In this document: piece after piece, positions 10,272 through 21,034 of the stretch
Layout of the letters: each line of letters opens with the position of its first letter
Numbering within the stretch: the first letter of the stretch is position 1
Made by a program: the position numbers and the translations under genes
The notes under the pieces: model-generated
Seen by the model: the letters and a program-made list of their open reading frames with translations, nothing else
Told to the model about the DNA's origin: nothing
Databases searched by the model: none
Assembly (NCBI GenBank): GCA_963678675.1
Contig: OY783195.1
Location: forward strand, 17,577,342-17,641,341
DNA from: Xiphydria camelus
Taxonomy: Eukaryota > Arthropoda > Insecta > Hymenoptera > Xiphydriidae
DNA: 64,000 nt
Direction of reading: 5' to 3'

Positions 10272-11048
10272 GATTTTACATGAGTACATGATTATATGCA
10301 GTGAAAATTGTTCATTCTTATAATGATATGATCGATACGAATCGATTAAAAAATACAGATTTTTTATGAACTGTTGTAGATTGAAAACATAATTTTATCA
10401 ATTAACTGGGAATTTCGAAAAAACTTCAATGTTTCATGAAAAGACATAGCATGTGTTCCAAGAACAGAAAGATTTAGTTTATTTTTGAATAATTAATTCG
10501 TGTCAAAAATGAAAAAAACCGTGAAATTGACCACCAGTACAAATTTGACCTCGAGTAACTTCCCAACCAGTAGACTTATCAAAAAATAATAAGATACCTT
10601 TTTTGTAGGTCGTCCGATTTCCTACGAGAATACGTTTTGATCATTTGAATACGCTGATCCGTTAAAAAGTTATAAAAATCGAGTTAAAAAAAATTTCCCA
10701 TGTTATTTAAATGGGAAAAAGAAAATTGCGATGTGGCAGTTGTTAATATTAATACTAAGAGCTGAAAATTCAGCAGAATTTCTTTCTCGTCATCCTCAAC
10801 AAAGTTTTCATAGTAATTTAAAAAAAAAAGTTTTTTTTTGCCCACCCTAATATACCGTATGTCCAATGGCTAGTCGAGCAGGTGCAGCGACCTGAATTTT
10901 CTTGAAATTTGACTTCGGCAGTGTTTTAGTTAGAGTTGGCTTTGGAAGATGGCGCTACGTACGAGCGAAATATTTGAAATGGTAAAAGCGGGAAGTAGAT
11001 AAATGCGGGAGATCGAAGTGTAACCTCAAAATTGTGAATGTTTAAATA

Positions 11049-12104
11049 ATGGTGAGTAATTGTTTGAAACGATAAGACATAATAATTATGGTTTCTTTTC
11101 GATGTTCAACCAAATAACACAACTGATACCTAATTGCAGAGAGAAACTGATGCGACTGGCAGTCGTGGAGGAAGGGGCTACCGTCAACGTGGTCCTCGTC
11201 AGAGTGGTCGAGCTCTGCCTCGGCGACGAAAGGTGCAATTGAAATGAAATTAAAGTCTGGGCAAGGTGAAAATTGGAAGGCATGAAAAGAAAACGCGGCA
11301 GAGTCGTTGACAGAAGGAGTGAGTGAAGTGCGAAAGAAAAGTGCAGTGACGCCGAAAAACCATGTGGAAGACAGTGACGAACAGCAGCAGCAGCTGGTCG
11401 GCACTGCTCAATTCCGCACCAGCTCCTGAATGATATCTCGCCGATCGCGATACGCAGCCGCTCCTGTGGACAACGATTCCAGATACTCGAGTCGTAGTCG
11501 CAGCAAGGACAGCAGCAGCAGCAGCAGCATCGACGGCAGGGGCACTATTGTAAAGCGAAGGCAGTCCAAGACCGACTCGGATAGCTGTAAGAGAAAGACG
11601 CATCGGCGGAAGCAAGACTTGCAATGAGAGTGTAGTAAAAGGAAGAAGAAAAATAACGGAGACGATGAGACGGAGGAGGAAGTCGTCACCACGAAGGGTT
11701 CCAGAAACGGTACCAGTACTAGCAACGTGCGAAGAGTTCAAGAGAACGGGCCGTCTACACCCAGTCGCAAATCATGCCGAGTTCATGTGACACCCGACAG
11801 CGGCATCACGTCAGGAGTATGAACGGTGGAGAAGAACGGGAGCCTCGCTGAAAAAGGAAGGAGCAGTGTTGGCGGTGGCGGTGACAGCCCGGATTATGAG
11901 CAAAGGCTGAAGAACCTTGAGCGTTTCGGATAAAAAGTGGACGTGACTCGAAGCAGTTATCGTAATCGATTTACGCCGACACTGGTGCCGCAGCCAATCT
12001 CGATCACAATGAATTCTTCCAACGAGAGGCGGTTTCTGTATCACTCGTCGCCGTTGATCCTTTCCCTCTTAATCCTTATACATAATGCATCTGTGATTCC
12101 TTGA
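11049..12104 (+). pseudogene. RGG/RS-rich spliced gene remnant, left arm
   Basis: ATG at 11049 is directly followed by a consensus donor GTGAGT (11052) and an acceptor TAATTGCAG (to 11139), an 88-bp intron. Splicing gives a short RGG-box-like N-terminus (RGGRGYRQRGPRQSGR). Further on, one frame from about 11325 to TGA at 12102 contains only four internal stops. It encodes a Gln/acidic stretch (EDSDEQQQQL), an Arg/Ser segment (SRYSSRSRSKDSSSSSS), a Lys-rich segment (KRKKKNNGDDETEEE) and DSPDYEQRLKNLERFG. RGG and RS composition suggests an RNA-binding nuclear protein. I do not recognise the gene. The stops checked are shared with the other arm, so decay or altered splicing predates the duplication. 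It may be a captured host transcript or a TE protein. Confidence 0.5.
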
Positions 12105-12447
12105 AGTATATTTTTATAATATTAAGTTTGATCCAAAACCCTTCCATCCTTCCTATTGTAACACTCTCGTAACAATACGGTCCGATTATTTTATATTCAT
12201 AAGGTTTTATCAGCTTTACGCGTTATTCCTCGTTATTTTCGTTATTTAACCTTGCATTTATACATTATTACTGGTGGATTAATAAATTAATTAATGAAAA
12301 TGACTCTACTGGCTTGTGCTATTTTTCGTCCCGTATTTCCTTCCGCAAGATATTAGGATAAATGTACCCCTTCGATTTTGAAGAGTTTGGTTGGAATAAG
12401 CAAGACGGATAGTGGACAGAGTCTAGGCATTAGGAGGCATACTCTTA

Positions 12448-12592
12448 AGCCGGGTCTTCACTGCGCGAAATTCTACGCGCAACTGTTGCGCGAGTCATGT
12501 CCCCTCTTTTTCTCGCGCTCCCTCTTCTCACTCATTCTCTCTTTTTCGCGAAACAGTTTCGCGAAACAGTTTCGCGCAGTGAAGACCCGGCT
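12448..12592. mobile_element. Harbinger-like MITE
   Basis: 145 bp with terminal inverted repeats beginning AGCCGGGTCTTCACTGCGCG, flanked by TTA on both sides (12445-12447 and 12593-12595). A 3-bp TTA target duplication is typical of PIF/Harbinger. It lies just inside the end of the left arm and has no mirror copy, so it arrived after the palindrome formed. Confidence 0.8.
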
Positions 12593-13293
12593 TTAGACCT
12601 CGATGTCGAATAACATAATAACAGAATGAACGAAATCGGCGAGGTACATCTGAAACGGTTTCCTTGCAAGTCACCTTCAAAAGGAAGACGAGCGTCGAGG
12701 AACGACGGAAGAGAGTAAGGAGACGCGGTTATGTATGTATTTTATATAATTTTCCACAGAAATCTGAGGGAGGTACTAATCCCCAACCGAGCCCCCCATC
12801 CAAAATAAACCTTCATCTCCGCCTCGCCCTGCTGCTCGTTCAGCCGATCTCCCTCCTCCCAGCGGTGGTATTGTCTGCAACCAATATCTGTCGAAGGCCT
12901 GGGACTGAGAGACGACGACGATTGAACGTAACATTTTTTTAGGAAGCGAAGCCTACCGCGGAACAGAACATCGTGATGTAGTTGCCTTGATATGAGATAT
13001 TACGAGCCGTTCCCGCAAATGTCGGTGTAGAAATCATCGTGTTGTGGTTCTTTAACGTTATTTTTAATTGATCCGATCGCGGGGACACATTTGAGTGGAT
13101 AGTAATCGCTTCTGTATCAACAAATCTGTGTTCAATTGATATTTTATACTTCATTAGTAGCTCTAGATGAGATACATCCGTCTCATAGTTTACAGAACAA
13201 AATATAACTCCCCTGCGGGAGCTAATTTTATGAATGAAGAAATTCTAATAAATCATGATTACACGAAATCCTGTCCCGCTGATTGTGACATCT
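12593..13293 (+). other. Palindrome spacer with exon-like stretch
   Basis: The first 350 bp look coding: a Lys/Arg-rich frame (FKRKTSVEERRKR, from about 12670) meets a possible donor GTAAGG near 12715 and an acceptor TTTTCCACAG near 12760. A Pro/Ser-rich frame follows (EGGTNPQPSPPSK). It could be a continuation of the gene remnant carried by the arms. The rest (12945-13293) shows nothing recognisable. Confidence 0.3.
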
Positions 13294-13635
13294 TGTATGC
13301 CCCCTAAAATGCCTAGACTCTATCCACTATCCGTCTTGCTTATTCCAACTAAACTCTTAAAGATCGAAGGGGTACATTTATTCATTTATCTTACGGAAGG
13401 AAATACGAGACGAAAAATAGCACAAGCCAGTAGAGTCACTTTCATTAATTAATTTATTAATAATCTATCAGTAATAATTTATAAATGCAAGGTTAAATAA
13501 CGAAAATAACGAGGAATAATGTAAAGCTGATAAAACTTTATGAATATAAAATAATTGGATCGTATGGTAACGAGAGTGTTACAATAGGAAAGATGAAAGG
13601 GTTTCAGATCAAACTTAATATTATAAAAATATACT

Positions 13636-14709
13636 TCAAGGAATCACAGATGCATTATGTATAAGGATTAAGAGGGAAAGGATCAGCGGCGACGAGTGAT
13701 ACAGAAACCGCCTCTAGTTGGAAGAATCCATTGTGATCGAGATTAGCTGCGGCACCAGTGTCGGCGTAAATCGATTACGATAACTGCTTCGAGTCACGTC
13801 AACTTTTTATCCCAAACGCTCAAGGTTCTTCAGCCTTTGCTCATGATCCGGGCTGTTACCACCACCGCCAACACTGCTCCTTCCTTTTTCAGCGAGGCTC
13901 CCGTTCTCCTCCACCGTTCATACTCCTGATGTGATGCCGCTGTCGGGTGTCACATGAACTCGGCATGATTTGCGACTGGGTGTAGACAGCCCGTTCTCTT
14001 GAACTCTTCGCACATTGCTAGTACTGGTACCGTTTTAGGAACCCTTCGTGGTGACGACTTCCTCCTCCGTCTCATCGTCTCGTCTCTGTTATTTTTCTTC
14101 TTCCTTTTATTACACTCTCATTGCAAGTCTTGCTTCGATATTGTATGTTTCCGCCGATGCGTCTTTCTCTTACAGCTATCCGAGTCGGTCTCGGACTGCC
14201 TTCGCTTTACAACAGTGCCCCTGCCGTCGATGCTGCTGCTGCTGCCGCTGTCCTTGCTGCGACTACGACTCGAGTGTCTGGAATCGTTGTCTACAGGAGC
14301 GGCCGTGTATCGCGATCGGCGAGATATTATTCAAGAGTTGGTGCGGAATTGAGCAGTGTCGACCAGCTGCTGCAGCTGTTTGTCACTGTCTTCCACATGG
14401 TTTTTCGGCGTCACTGCACTTTTTTTTCGCACTTTACTCACTCCTTCTGTCAACGACTCTACCGCGTTTTCTTTCCATGCCTTCCAATTTTCACCTTGCT
14501 CAGACTAATTTCATTTCAATTGCACCTTTCGTCGCCGAGGCAGAGCTCGACCACTCTGACGAGGACCACGTTGATGGTAGCCCCTTCCTCCACGACTGCC
14601 AGTCGCATCAGTTTCTCTCTGCAATTAGGTATCAATCGTGTTATTTGGTTGAACATCGAAAAGAAACCATAATTATTATGTCTTATCGTTTCAAACAATT
14701 ACTCACCAT
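13636..14709 (-). pseudogene. RGG/RS-rich spliced gene remnant, right arm
   Basis: Mirror copy of 11049-12104. ATG at 14709-14707, the GTGAGT donor, the TAATTGCAG acceptor and the same in-frame stops that I checked are all kept. It differs by substitutions and small indels, for example an extra 13 bp near 14130. Because both arms share the stops, the sequence was already non-coding in this frame, or read differently, when the inverted copy arose. Confidence 0.5.
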
Positions 14710-14903
14710 TATTTAAACATTCACAATTTTGAGGTTACACTTCGATCTCCCGCATTTATGTACCTCCCGCTTTTACGATTTCAAATATTTCGCTCGTACG
14801 TAGCGCCATCTTCCAAAGCCAACTCTAACTAAAACACTGCCGAAGTCTAATTTCAGGAAAATTCAGGTCGCTGCACCTGCTCGACTAGCCATTGGACATA
14901 CGG

Positions 14904-15112
14904 TGTATGTATCAGACGTACACATGATATTTTATTTTCACATTGTGCATATACAATGTGTATACATAGGATATCCAATATTACATAGAAAGTGGCTTTT
15001 ATTAGTTAGCTCGGAGGCATAGAAACATAAAATTCTGATGCGAGTAGGGGTAGTAGAGAAAAATATTTTACAGATATTCTATAGATGTCTGATAGGAATG
15101 TACTATACATAC
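14904..15112. other. No recognisable gene
   Basis: AT-rich spacer between two TIR-bounded elements. Confidence 0.5.
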
Positions 15113-15704
15113 ATATAGGGGATTCCACATCAACTTTAAATGCCGCCGACCTTTGAGTCACAGATTTTATTGTATTTTCTTAATGTAGTACTTTACTATT
15201 CATAATAAATTCTCAAATTTCTTTTTAACCGACATTGCGTTCTTGTCCTATCATTTATTGAAAGGGCCTAGCGGAATAAGCATGTGAAATCTGCCCCCAC
15301 GTGTATCAGTACAAAATTTATATTATCGATAGGCATCTATGAGAAACTAAATCTCCTAAATTTTTAGCCCCCCAATCGCTATAGGAGGGGAGTTATAAGG
15401 GGGGGAAGTAAAAGCGAGAGACAGCTTTTTCTCCGGAACGGTTCGACCGATTTTCATGAAAAAAAATATATGTCACTCTTTCTGAAGAGCTTATTCAAAA
15501 AAAAATATCTTGAATTTTTTTTTGGTAATTCGAGAAAAAAATGTATGAAGTTTTTAAACAATTTTTTTTGTTATTAATTGGAACACCTACTATTTTTTGC
15601 TCATTTTTTCATTGGAGTGTTCTTAACAACATATAATTTTTCCAATTTCATCGGAAGTGTACCTCATAGAAAAAAATTAATAAATGTACATGGCTAATCA
15701 CCTA

Positions 15705-15900
15705 CAGGGTGAGCCAAATGTATGGAAACGGTGGACTAACTTTCGAGGGAGACATTTTGAAGAAAAATGTTTCAAACAAGACATTTAGGATTTTTCCCTG
15801 GCCATCCAATGGTGACCTTGAATCTGACCATGAACTCGACCTTGAAGGTCATTCCAAGGTCAAGGTCGCTTTTTATGATACCTAGGACTGACCATGTTAT
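15705..15900 (+). repeat. CAGGGTGA-type element end
   Basis: Starts CAGGGTGAGCCAAATGTATG and runs into TTTAGGATTTTTCCCTGGC, then repeated CTTGACC/AAGGTCA motifs. The same block occurs in both arms of the palindrome 58871-59746. Only one end is visible here. Confidence 0.5.
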
Positions 15901-15952
15901 AATAGCTCAAGATAAAACGGGCCAAAATATGATTATTCAGAGTGCACTGAAA

Positions 15953-16578
15953 GTACACTAGCACTATCCTTCTTTCTGACTAACTCAGGTAGCGCTAATT
16001 GTATTGTCAAGTAAGTAGGTATCAAAAATGCGTCTAGCACTATCGATTTTCTGATTCTTGCAAGTATAAGGGCACAATAATTTCTCTACATAATACCTAT
16101 AACTGATCATATCGAAGCTAACCAACCCAGAACAGACTAAAACGAGAATACCTTAAGTACGCTAGAAGTACACTAGCAATATCCTTCTTTCTGACCAACT
16201 CAGGTAGCGCGAATGGTACACTGTGGAGTAAGCAGGTATAATAAATGAGTCTAGCACTATCCATTTTCCGGTTTTTGCAAGTACAGAGGCACAATAATTT
16301 CTCTACATAATACCTAGATCTAACCATATCTAAACTAAACAACAGAAAATGGACTACAACGTAAATGCTTAAGGTACGCTAAAAATACACTAGTATTATC
16401 CTTCTTTCTGACCAACTCAGGTAACGCAAATGGTATTGTCAAATAAGCAGGTATTAGAAATGCATCTAGCACTATCCATTTTCTAATTTTTGCAAGTATA
16501 AGTGCACAATAATTTCTCTACCATAATACCTAATAACTGATCATATAAAAACTAACCAACACAAAATAGACTACAACG
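15953..16578 (+). repeat. About 216-bp tandem repeat, three copies
   Basis: Units begin near 15953, 16168 and 16384, each with (G/A)TACACTAG, ATCCTTCTTTCTGAC, AACTCAGGTA and CACAATAATTTCTCTAC in the same order. Copies have diverged by substitutions and short indels. No coding frame spans the array. Confidence 0.8.
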
Positions 16579-17402
16579 GATTTTTCAATTCTATACCTCG
16601 AAAACTTCATTTCTTTGAAGTGTTGGTTTGCCGCTGTAGGTGTAACTAATTTCTTGATCATCGTGCTCAGATGATCACGAACAGGTTTAAATTAGAATTT
16701 GAGTATACTTCCAACTCTAATTTCGACCTGCTGGACCTCAAACAAAATTGAAACTCTATTTCCAGCCTCATTATTCTATATAACAGACGTTCTGATGAAA
16801 AGTCATTACAATTTATAAATAATCAGTTTCACAAATTCCAAAATTTGCTATATTATAACAAACCTATTATTAGATTTATAGAATTTTAACAGCTGAATAT
16901 TACTGATAGTATTACAGAGAATAGTTTATACTTTATATTAATACACAGTTATATATGGAGAATATCAAAGTGAACTATTATCTCTCTCTTTCTTTGCTTT
17001 TAATTTATAATCACTTTTATAACCCCGATAGCAAAGCGTGCATTTGCACGCTAAAAACACGCAGTGACACGTAGTGGCATCACCGTAGTGTGTTCGTGAG
17101 ACCCAGTGTTTAAACTTATTGTCAGTGTAGTCGTGGAGCCTTAACGACGTGCAAACACTTCGTAAATTTATTGTGAATGTACTGTTTTCACAAAATTTTT
17201 AAATTAAAAAATATAAAAATTGATATAATAATGATGTTTCAAACAGTGCAAATGTACCGAATTATTTCATAAATAATGAATGATTAATTATCATAATCGT
17301 TTTGATAAAGCTACTGTTTTGAAAAAGAAAGTATCAAATTATTTTATAAAATTTAATGAGAAGAACCTTCGAGAGCAGTCACTGTCATGTTCGGTTTCTA
17401 TA

Positions 17403-17798
17403 CAGGGTGATTCGAAATGGGCGCACTTCCTCTCGTAGAGAGATTCTTCGCAAAAAACTGAACCGAAAGTTCCTGTACAAAATTTTTGTGCTCCGCACAA
17501 ATTTGGTGAATTTTTTTACGACTCAGGTGGTGCTTTTCGAATATTAGGGTGCCTTTCGCCGCTCCGATGATTGATTTCAAAATTCTAGTCTGCAGAGGAG
17601 GCACGCTGGAATAACTACTGCGAGTTTCGCTGCCGTCTAAAATCTTGTCCCTTGAATCTGACTTTGGATTGGATATTTTCGAACTGGATTATCTTGTAAA
17701 CTAGGCGGAGCACAACAATTTTGTACAGGAACTTTCGGTTCAGTTGTTTGCGAAGAATCTCTCTACGAGCGGAAGTGCGCCCATTTCGAATCACCCTG
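17403..17798. mobile_element. CAGGGTGATTCG MITE
   Basis: 396 bp with about 95-bp inverted ends (CAGGGTGATTCGAAATGGGC ... inverse), flanked by TATA on both sides. TA-type duplication and CAGGGTG ends match Tc1/mariner-type MITEs. The centre has no transposase signature. Confidence 0.8.
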
Positions 17799-17833
17799 TA
17801 TATGACTGGAGTCGACCGACACCAATATTGAAG

Positions 17834-17946
17834 AGTCGGTGGCTCAATTAGTAGAGTGCGAAAGCATTCCCAGTTTAGAAGCAGCTCGTCCTAAAGACCG
17901 CAGGTTCAAGTCCCGGTAGGGTATGAAAAAAAAAATCGACACCACT
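17834..17946 (+). ncRNA. tRNA-like SINE head (pol III promoter)
   Basis: An A-box-like TGGCTCAATTAGTAGAG (from 17840) and a B-box-like GGTTCAAGTCC (17903-17913) are spaced as in a tRNA. The first acceptor strand GAGTCGG and the D-stem GCTC/GAGT can be drawn, but the 3' side (TAGGGTA) does not pair with the acceptor and no anticodon stem forms. An A-run follows the tRNA-like part at once. This is best read as a tRNA-derived SINE or a decayed tRNA gene, not a working tRNA. Confidence 0.45.
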
Positions 17947-17968
17947 ATGCGCGTTGGCAGTTAGTAGT

Positions 17969-18070
17969 CTAAAAGTTACCTAGTGCTAGGATACTTTTTG
18001 CGCGCCTGCAAAAGAATACTTTTTTCTACATTAGAGAGACACCTAAAAGTTACCTAGTGCTAGGATACTT
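17969..18070 (+). repeat. 28-bp direct repeat, two copies
   Basis: CTAAAAGTTACCTAGTGC...ATACTT occurs at 17969-17996 and 18043-18070, period 74 bp. Confidence 0.8.
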
Positions 18071-19127
18071 CTTGCGTACTTGTGCATGGTTACTACTTAT
18101 ATAGTAGAATTAAACCGCCTAATAATGCACTCCTTTTGAAAGCTCAAAAGGAAGTCACATCATGCATTTAAGTGATTCGTTACTAGTGTACTTTTAGGAA
18201 ACTTTTATTACATCCTTATATGCTTTCTTCAACTAGTTTACTATAAATGATACTTATTCGGACATTGAGAGGAGAGAACTAGGCAAGATTTCAAAGTACA
18301 CTTCTTGATCACAATATGCAAACTAGTTACAGTGCTACCTGGGCCTTAGATTATATTATAGTGAGGTATTCAGATCGCGGTACTATCAAACGGTACGAAC
18401 CGACATTTTGAATTCTGTCTATCGTGCAACGGAACACAAATAAAGAAATAAGCATCCGAGCATGAGCTAAGTAATTTAGTGTCTACACGAAGCGAGTAGT
18501 TTGGGGCGGCCTTTGAGCATCGCCAAAAACCGACAGCACGCTGGATCGCACCGAGGCTGCTCGGGTTGATGAAAACCGTAATGTCACAGCGAGACGCTCC
18601 TTTGTGGGAATGGCAGTTCTTAAATTAGTGTCTTATTTAGAAATTTTTGGCCCAATTTTTTGCAACAAATATTCAAATTCATTTTCCGACATTCGAAAAA
18701 AGTTTCTAAATCCACCGTTACATCTATATTCAAGGTTCAATATATGTTGATATCATCTCTTTTTAAATCTTCTATAAGATTACTGCCACCATGCCGATAT
18801 GAAAACTGAGGAATAAACAAACACAAGCAGTGTTACGAGAATTCAGTAGTATCACTGCTACGTCATTTCTACCTCTCCCCTTACCGTCTCCCCAGCCGAC
18901 CGTTACAGCAAGCGGCGTTTAGACGATCAGTAATACGGTCAGTAATTATTTATGTTAATTATTGAATCATTCCATCAATATATTCGTGGCGTTTAGATGG
19001 TCAGTACATTTTGAAAGTATTTTTGTCAGTACATGAAAGGAAGTCGAAATGTCGTTTCACTGCATAATGGATGAAGCGTGTTTAGCAATTGTACTAGTAT
19101 TTGCTGTCGAGAAGAAAAACAAAACAG
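18071..19127. other. No recognisable gene
   Basis: Short hairpin at about 18130-18155 (TCCTTTTGAAAGCTCAAAAGGA-like) and a diverged short repeat GGCGTTTAGA(C/T)G(A/G)TCAGTA at 18914 and 18989. No protein signature. Confidence 0.5.
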
Positions 19128-19177
19128 GCAAACCTGAGTGTACATGTGGTCACATATACATTCAGGTTTGCCTGTAT
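19128..19177. repeat. Short hairpin
   Basis: AGGCAAACCTGAGTGTACAT is followed by its imperfect inverse ending in CAGGTTTGCCT, a stem of about 22 bp. Confidence 0.7.
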
Positions 19178-19492
19178 AAGCGTGCTTGAGTTGTTGAGTA
19201 TCGGATACCTGCGTAGCGTAGTGTACGAAGGGCCGTAGTGTCGCCGTTGATGCACTCTCCTCCTCTGCCGGTTCCCCCACCACTTACTTAGCTATATTCC
19301 CCTCAAGCGATGTGAAATTTTCGTTACGCCGGAAAATTGCAGCCCTCTCGGCAAAGAAATTTCACTTCAAAAATTACAACAAAATCTGTGGCTCAAAGGT
19401 CGGCGGCATTTAAAGTTGATATGGAATCCCCCATATGTATATGTTTCAGAATATCGGAGCAAATAATTTCATTTTCTATGAAGCATAAATGA

Positions 19493-19951
19493 AGAGCGGA
19501 AATTCCAAACGTTCTAAGTGCCAAATTTTTCAAAACTGAGATTATTTCATAAATAAGTTCTATGTGCCATCGCCAATAACCCCAATAACGTTTTAAGTGT
19601 CAAACCCTTTTAAATGTGGCCTGTGGCATTTTAAATAGATAACGCTGGTCTAAGTGTGGGACATTGTGATTTTCCAAACGTTCTATGTGCCATAGCTTAT
19701 CAGCTAAAGTTACGAGGGAACCTTCCTACGTAGTTGACATGGAACATTCGAACTTTTTGGACTTAAAAAACGCCTACGACTCTGTATTAAAAATAAATTT
19801 TCCAATATCAAAGTTCACTATGATAAACGTTTCCAAAGATCATCCAGGTATTGTCCAGTATAAAGCCACATTCAGTGACATAGAGGCTTGGAAACGTGTC
19901 AATGTGAAAAAATAGCAAAAGGCACTTAGAACGTTTGGAATTTCCACTCTT
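19493..19951. mobile_element. Small TIR element with subterminal repeats
   Basis: AGCGGAAATTCCAAACGTTC...AAGTGCC at 19493-19523 is mirrored at 19921-19951. The core GTTCTAAGTGCCA recurs as variants near 19557, 19589, 19650 and 19681. Repeats of part of the terminal sequence inside the left end resemble transposase-binding subterminal repeats. Confidence 0.6.
19685..19918 (+). CDS. Unrecognised 76-aa ORF inside TIR element
   Basis: The frame ends at TAG (19913-19915). Its most protein-like part runs from YVVDMEHSNFLDLKNAYDS to FSDIEAWKRVNVKK. Composition is balanced and globular-looking, without transmembrane or zinc motifs. It fills the space between the subterminal repeats and the right terminal repeat, as expected for the last exon of a transposon protein. 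The ATG at the left lies within the repeat zone and is probably not a true start. I do not recognise the family. Confidence 0.4.
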
Positions 19952-21004
19952 TAAATATTCTTTCGAAAAGGAAATATTATTTCTACATCTCTCTATTATA
20001 TAAAATAGTTTTTTCGATGCATCAAAAACCCTCGCTGGCTGTTCGTCACTGCCGTCGCCGACACAATGTTCTCTTATTACCGCGATAAGACTGCGTGGTA
20101 AGGTGATCGCGCTGGTAAACACGACGACGCTCAGCCGGCGGTGTTTCTTTATGCGTCGACGAAACTATTGGGGGGGGGTCCACCCAACACGCAGTCTGAT
20201 CGCGGTTTTGGCACGTCTGTCAAGCTGGCATAGCAACCTCAGCAGAATCAAAAATTTTTATATGGATAATTTGCCGCTAAATAGTCGCTAATTAGTTGTT
20301 ATAGAAAAAATTTTGTCGCGTTTGCCGTTTTCGAAAAATTTGAGTTTTTGCCAGCTTGATGTCAAGGTAGCAAAATTTTTTTCTTTTTTGGCAGAATTAA
20401 AAATTTTTATATGGATAATTTGCCGCTAAATAGTCGCTAATTAGTTGTTATAGAAAAAATTTTGTCGCGTTTGCTGTTTTCGAAAAATTTGAGTTTTTGC
20501 CAGCTTGATGTCAAGATATCAACATTTTTTCTTTTTCGGTTCGTAATTATAAAAAACGCATTAATCACACTTTATAATTAGTTACAAATTAGTTACTGCA
20601 TGAATCAACTCTGACATCATGTTCGAAGCCACACCACAGTTCAGTGTTTCAGTCGCTCTGTCGCGATGAAGTTTATCGCGATCTAGATAACTTTGCTGCA
20701 AAGAACTAATTCCAATCGCTCGGGACAAAATATTTAATGAATATATTGGCACCAAAAACTAAATGAATTGTATATTGATAAGATAACGGCAAGGAAGTAA
20801 TGTTTTTAGTGGACATATAATAATTTATCAATACGAGAATCTACAGATCCATCAATATTACTACCTATCAAATGCAATTGAACCATCTGACATTAATACA
20901 TCTTTCGAACGTGTTAGCACGACCTCGAAGATTTTGTCACGAGGTACAGTTGGTGGACGACCACGTCCTAGCAGTCCACGTCCACGAACTAGCAGATTAA
21001 TATT

Positions 21005-21034
21005 CTAACCTAACCTAACCTAACCTAACCTAAA
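21005..21034 (-). repeat. Interstitial TTAGG array, copy 1
   Basis: Six CCTAA units on the plus strand, i.e. TTAGG (the common insect telomere repeat) on the minus strand. Confidence 0.85.

Larger units (their letters stand above)
4971..10850. mobile_element. Foldback element interrupted by Gypsy copy
   Basis: TTAGGGTGGGCCAAAAA at 4971 is mirrored by CCCACCCTAA ending at 10850, and the inverted match continues for about 350-375 bp on each side (left 4971-5345, right about 10497-10850). Landmarks are TATTCTTGTAGGAAATCGGA at 5200 and its inverse near 10620. Both ends are flanked by TATA. Without the LTR retrotransposon the element would be about 1.27 kb with a unique centre. No protein is recognisable in what remains. 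Confidence 0.8.
10855..14903. mobile_element. 4-kb palindromic element carrying gene remnant
   Basis: CCGTATGTCCAATGGC at 10855 is mirrored by GCCATTGGACATACGG ending at 14903. The arms are about 10855-12441 and 13294-14903 with high but imperfect identity; the spacer is 12442-13293. The CCGTATG terminus and an internal CTTCGGCAGTGTTT motif are shared with the smaller elements at 30242-30653 and 60957-61331, so I treat them as one family. The left end is flanked by TA; the right flank is TG. Both arms carry the same intron-containing coding remnant. Confidence 0.85.
15113..19437. mobile_element. TIR-bounded block, 4.3 kb
   Basis: About 65 bp at 15113-15180 (GGGGATTCCACATCAACT, TGCCGCCGACCTTTGAG) recur inverted at 19370-19437 (CTCAAAGGTCGGCGGCAT, ending near ATATG). 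The interior holds other repeats described separately but no transposase that I can read. The ends could bound one non-autonomous element filled by later insertions. Confidence 0.55.

Noticed and set aside
11250..11741. Minus-strand ORFs of 105-163 codons in the palindrome arm
   Set aside because: Antisense shadows of the RGG/RS-rich frame; poly-Ala and Leu runs come from CAG/CTG repeats, and the mirrored arm shows the same shadow.
15953..16578. CRISPR-like array
   Set aside because: Long diverged units without spacer/repeat alternation, in a eukaryotic genome; the same applies to the 24-bp and 25-bp minisatellites.
17834..17921. Functional tRNA gene
   Set aside because: The acceptor 3' strand does not pair with the 5' strand and no anticodon arm can be drawn.
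21005..21034. True telomere
   Set aside because: Only 5-7 units, embedded in a repeated unit with unique sequence on both sides.
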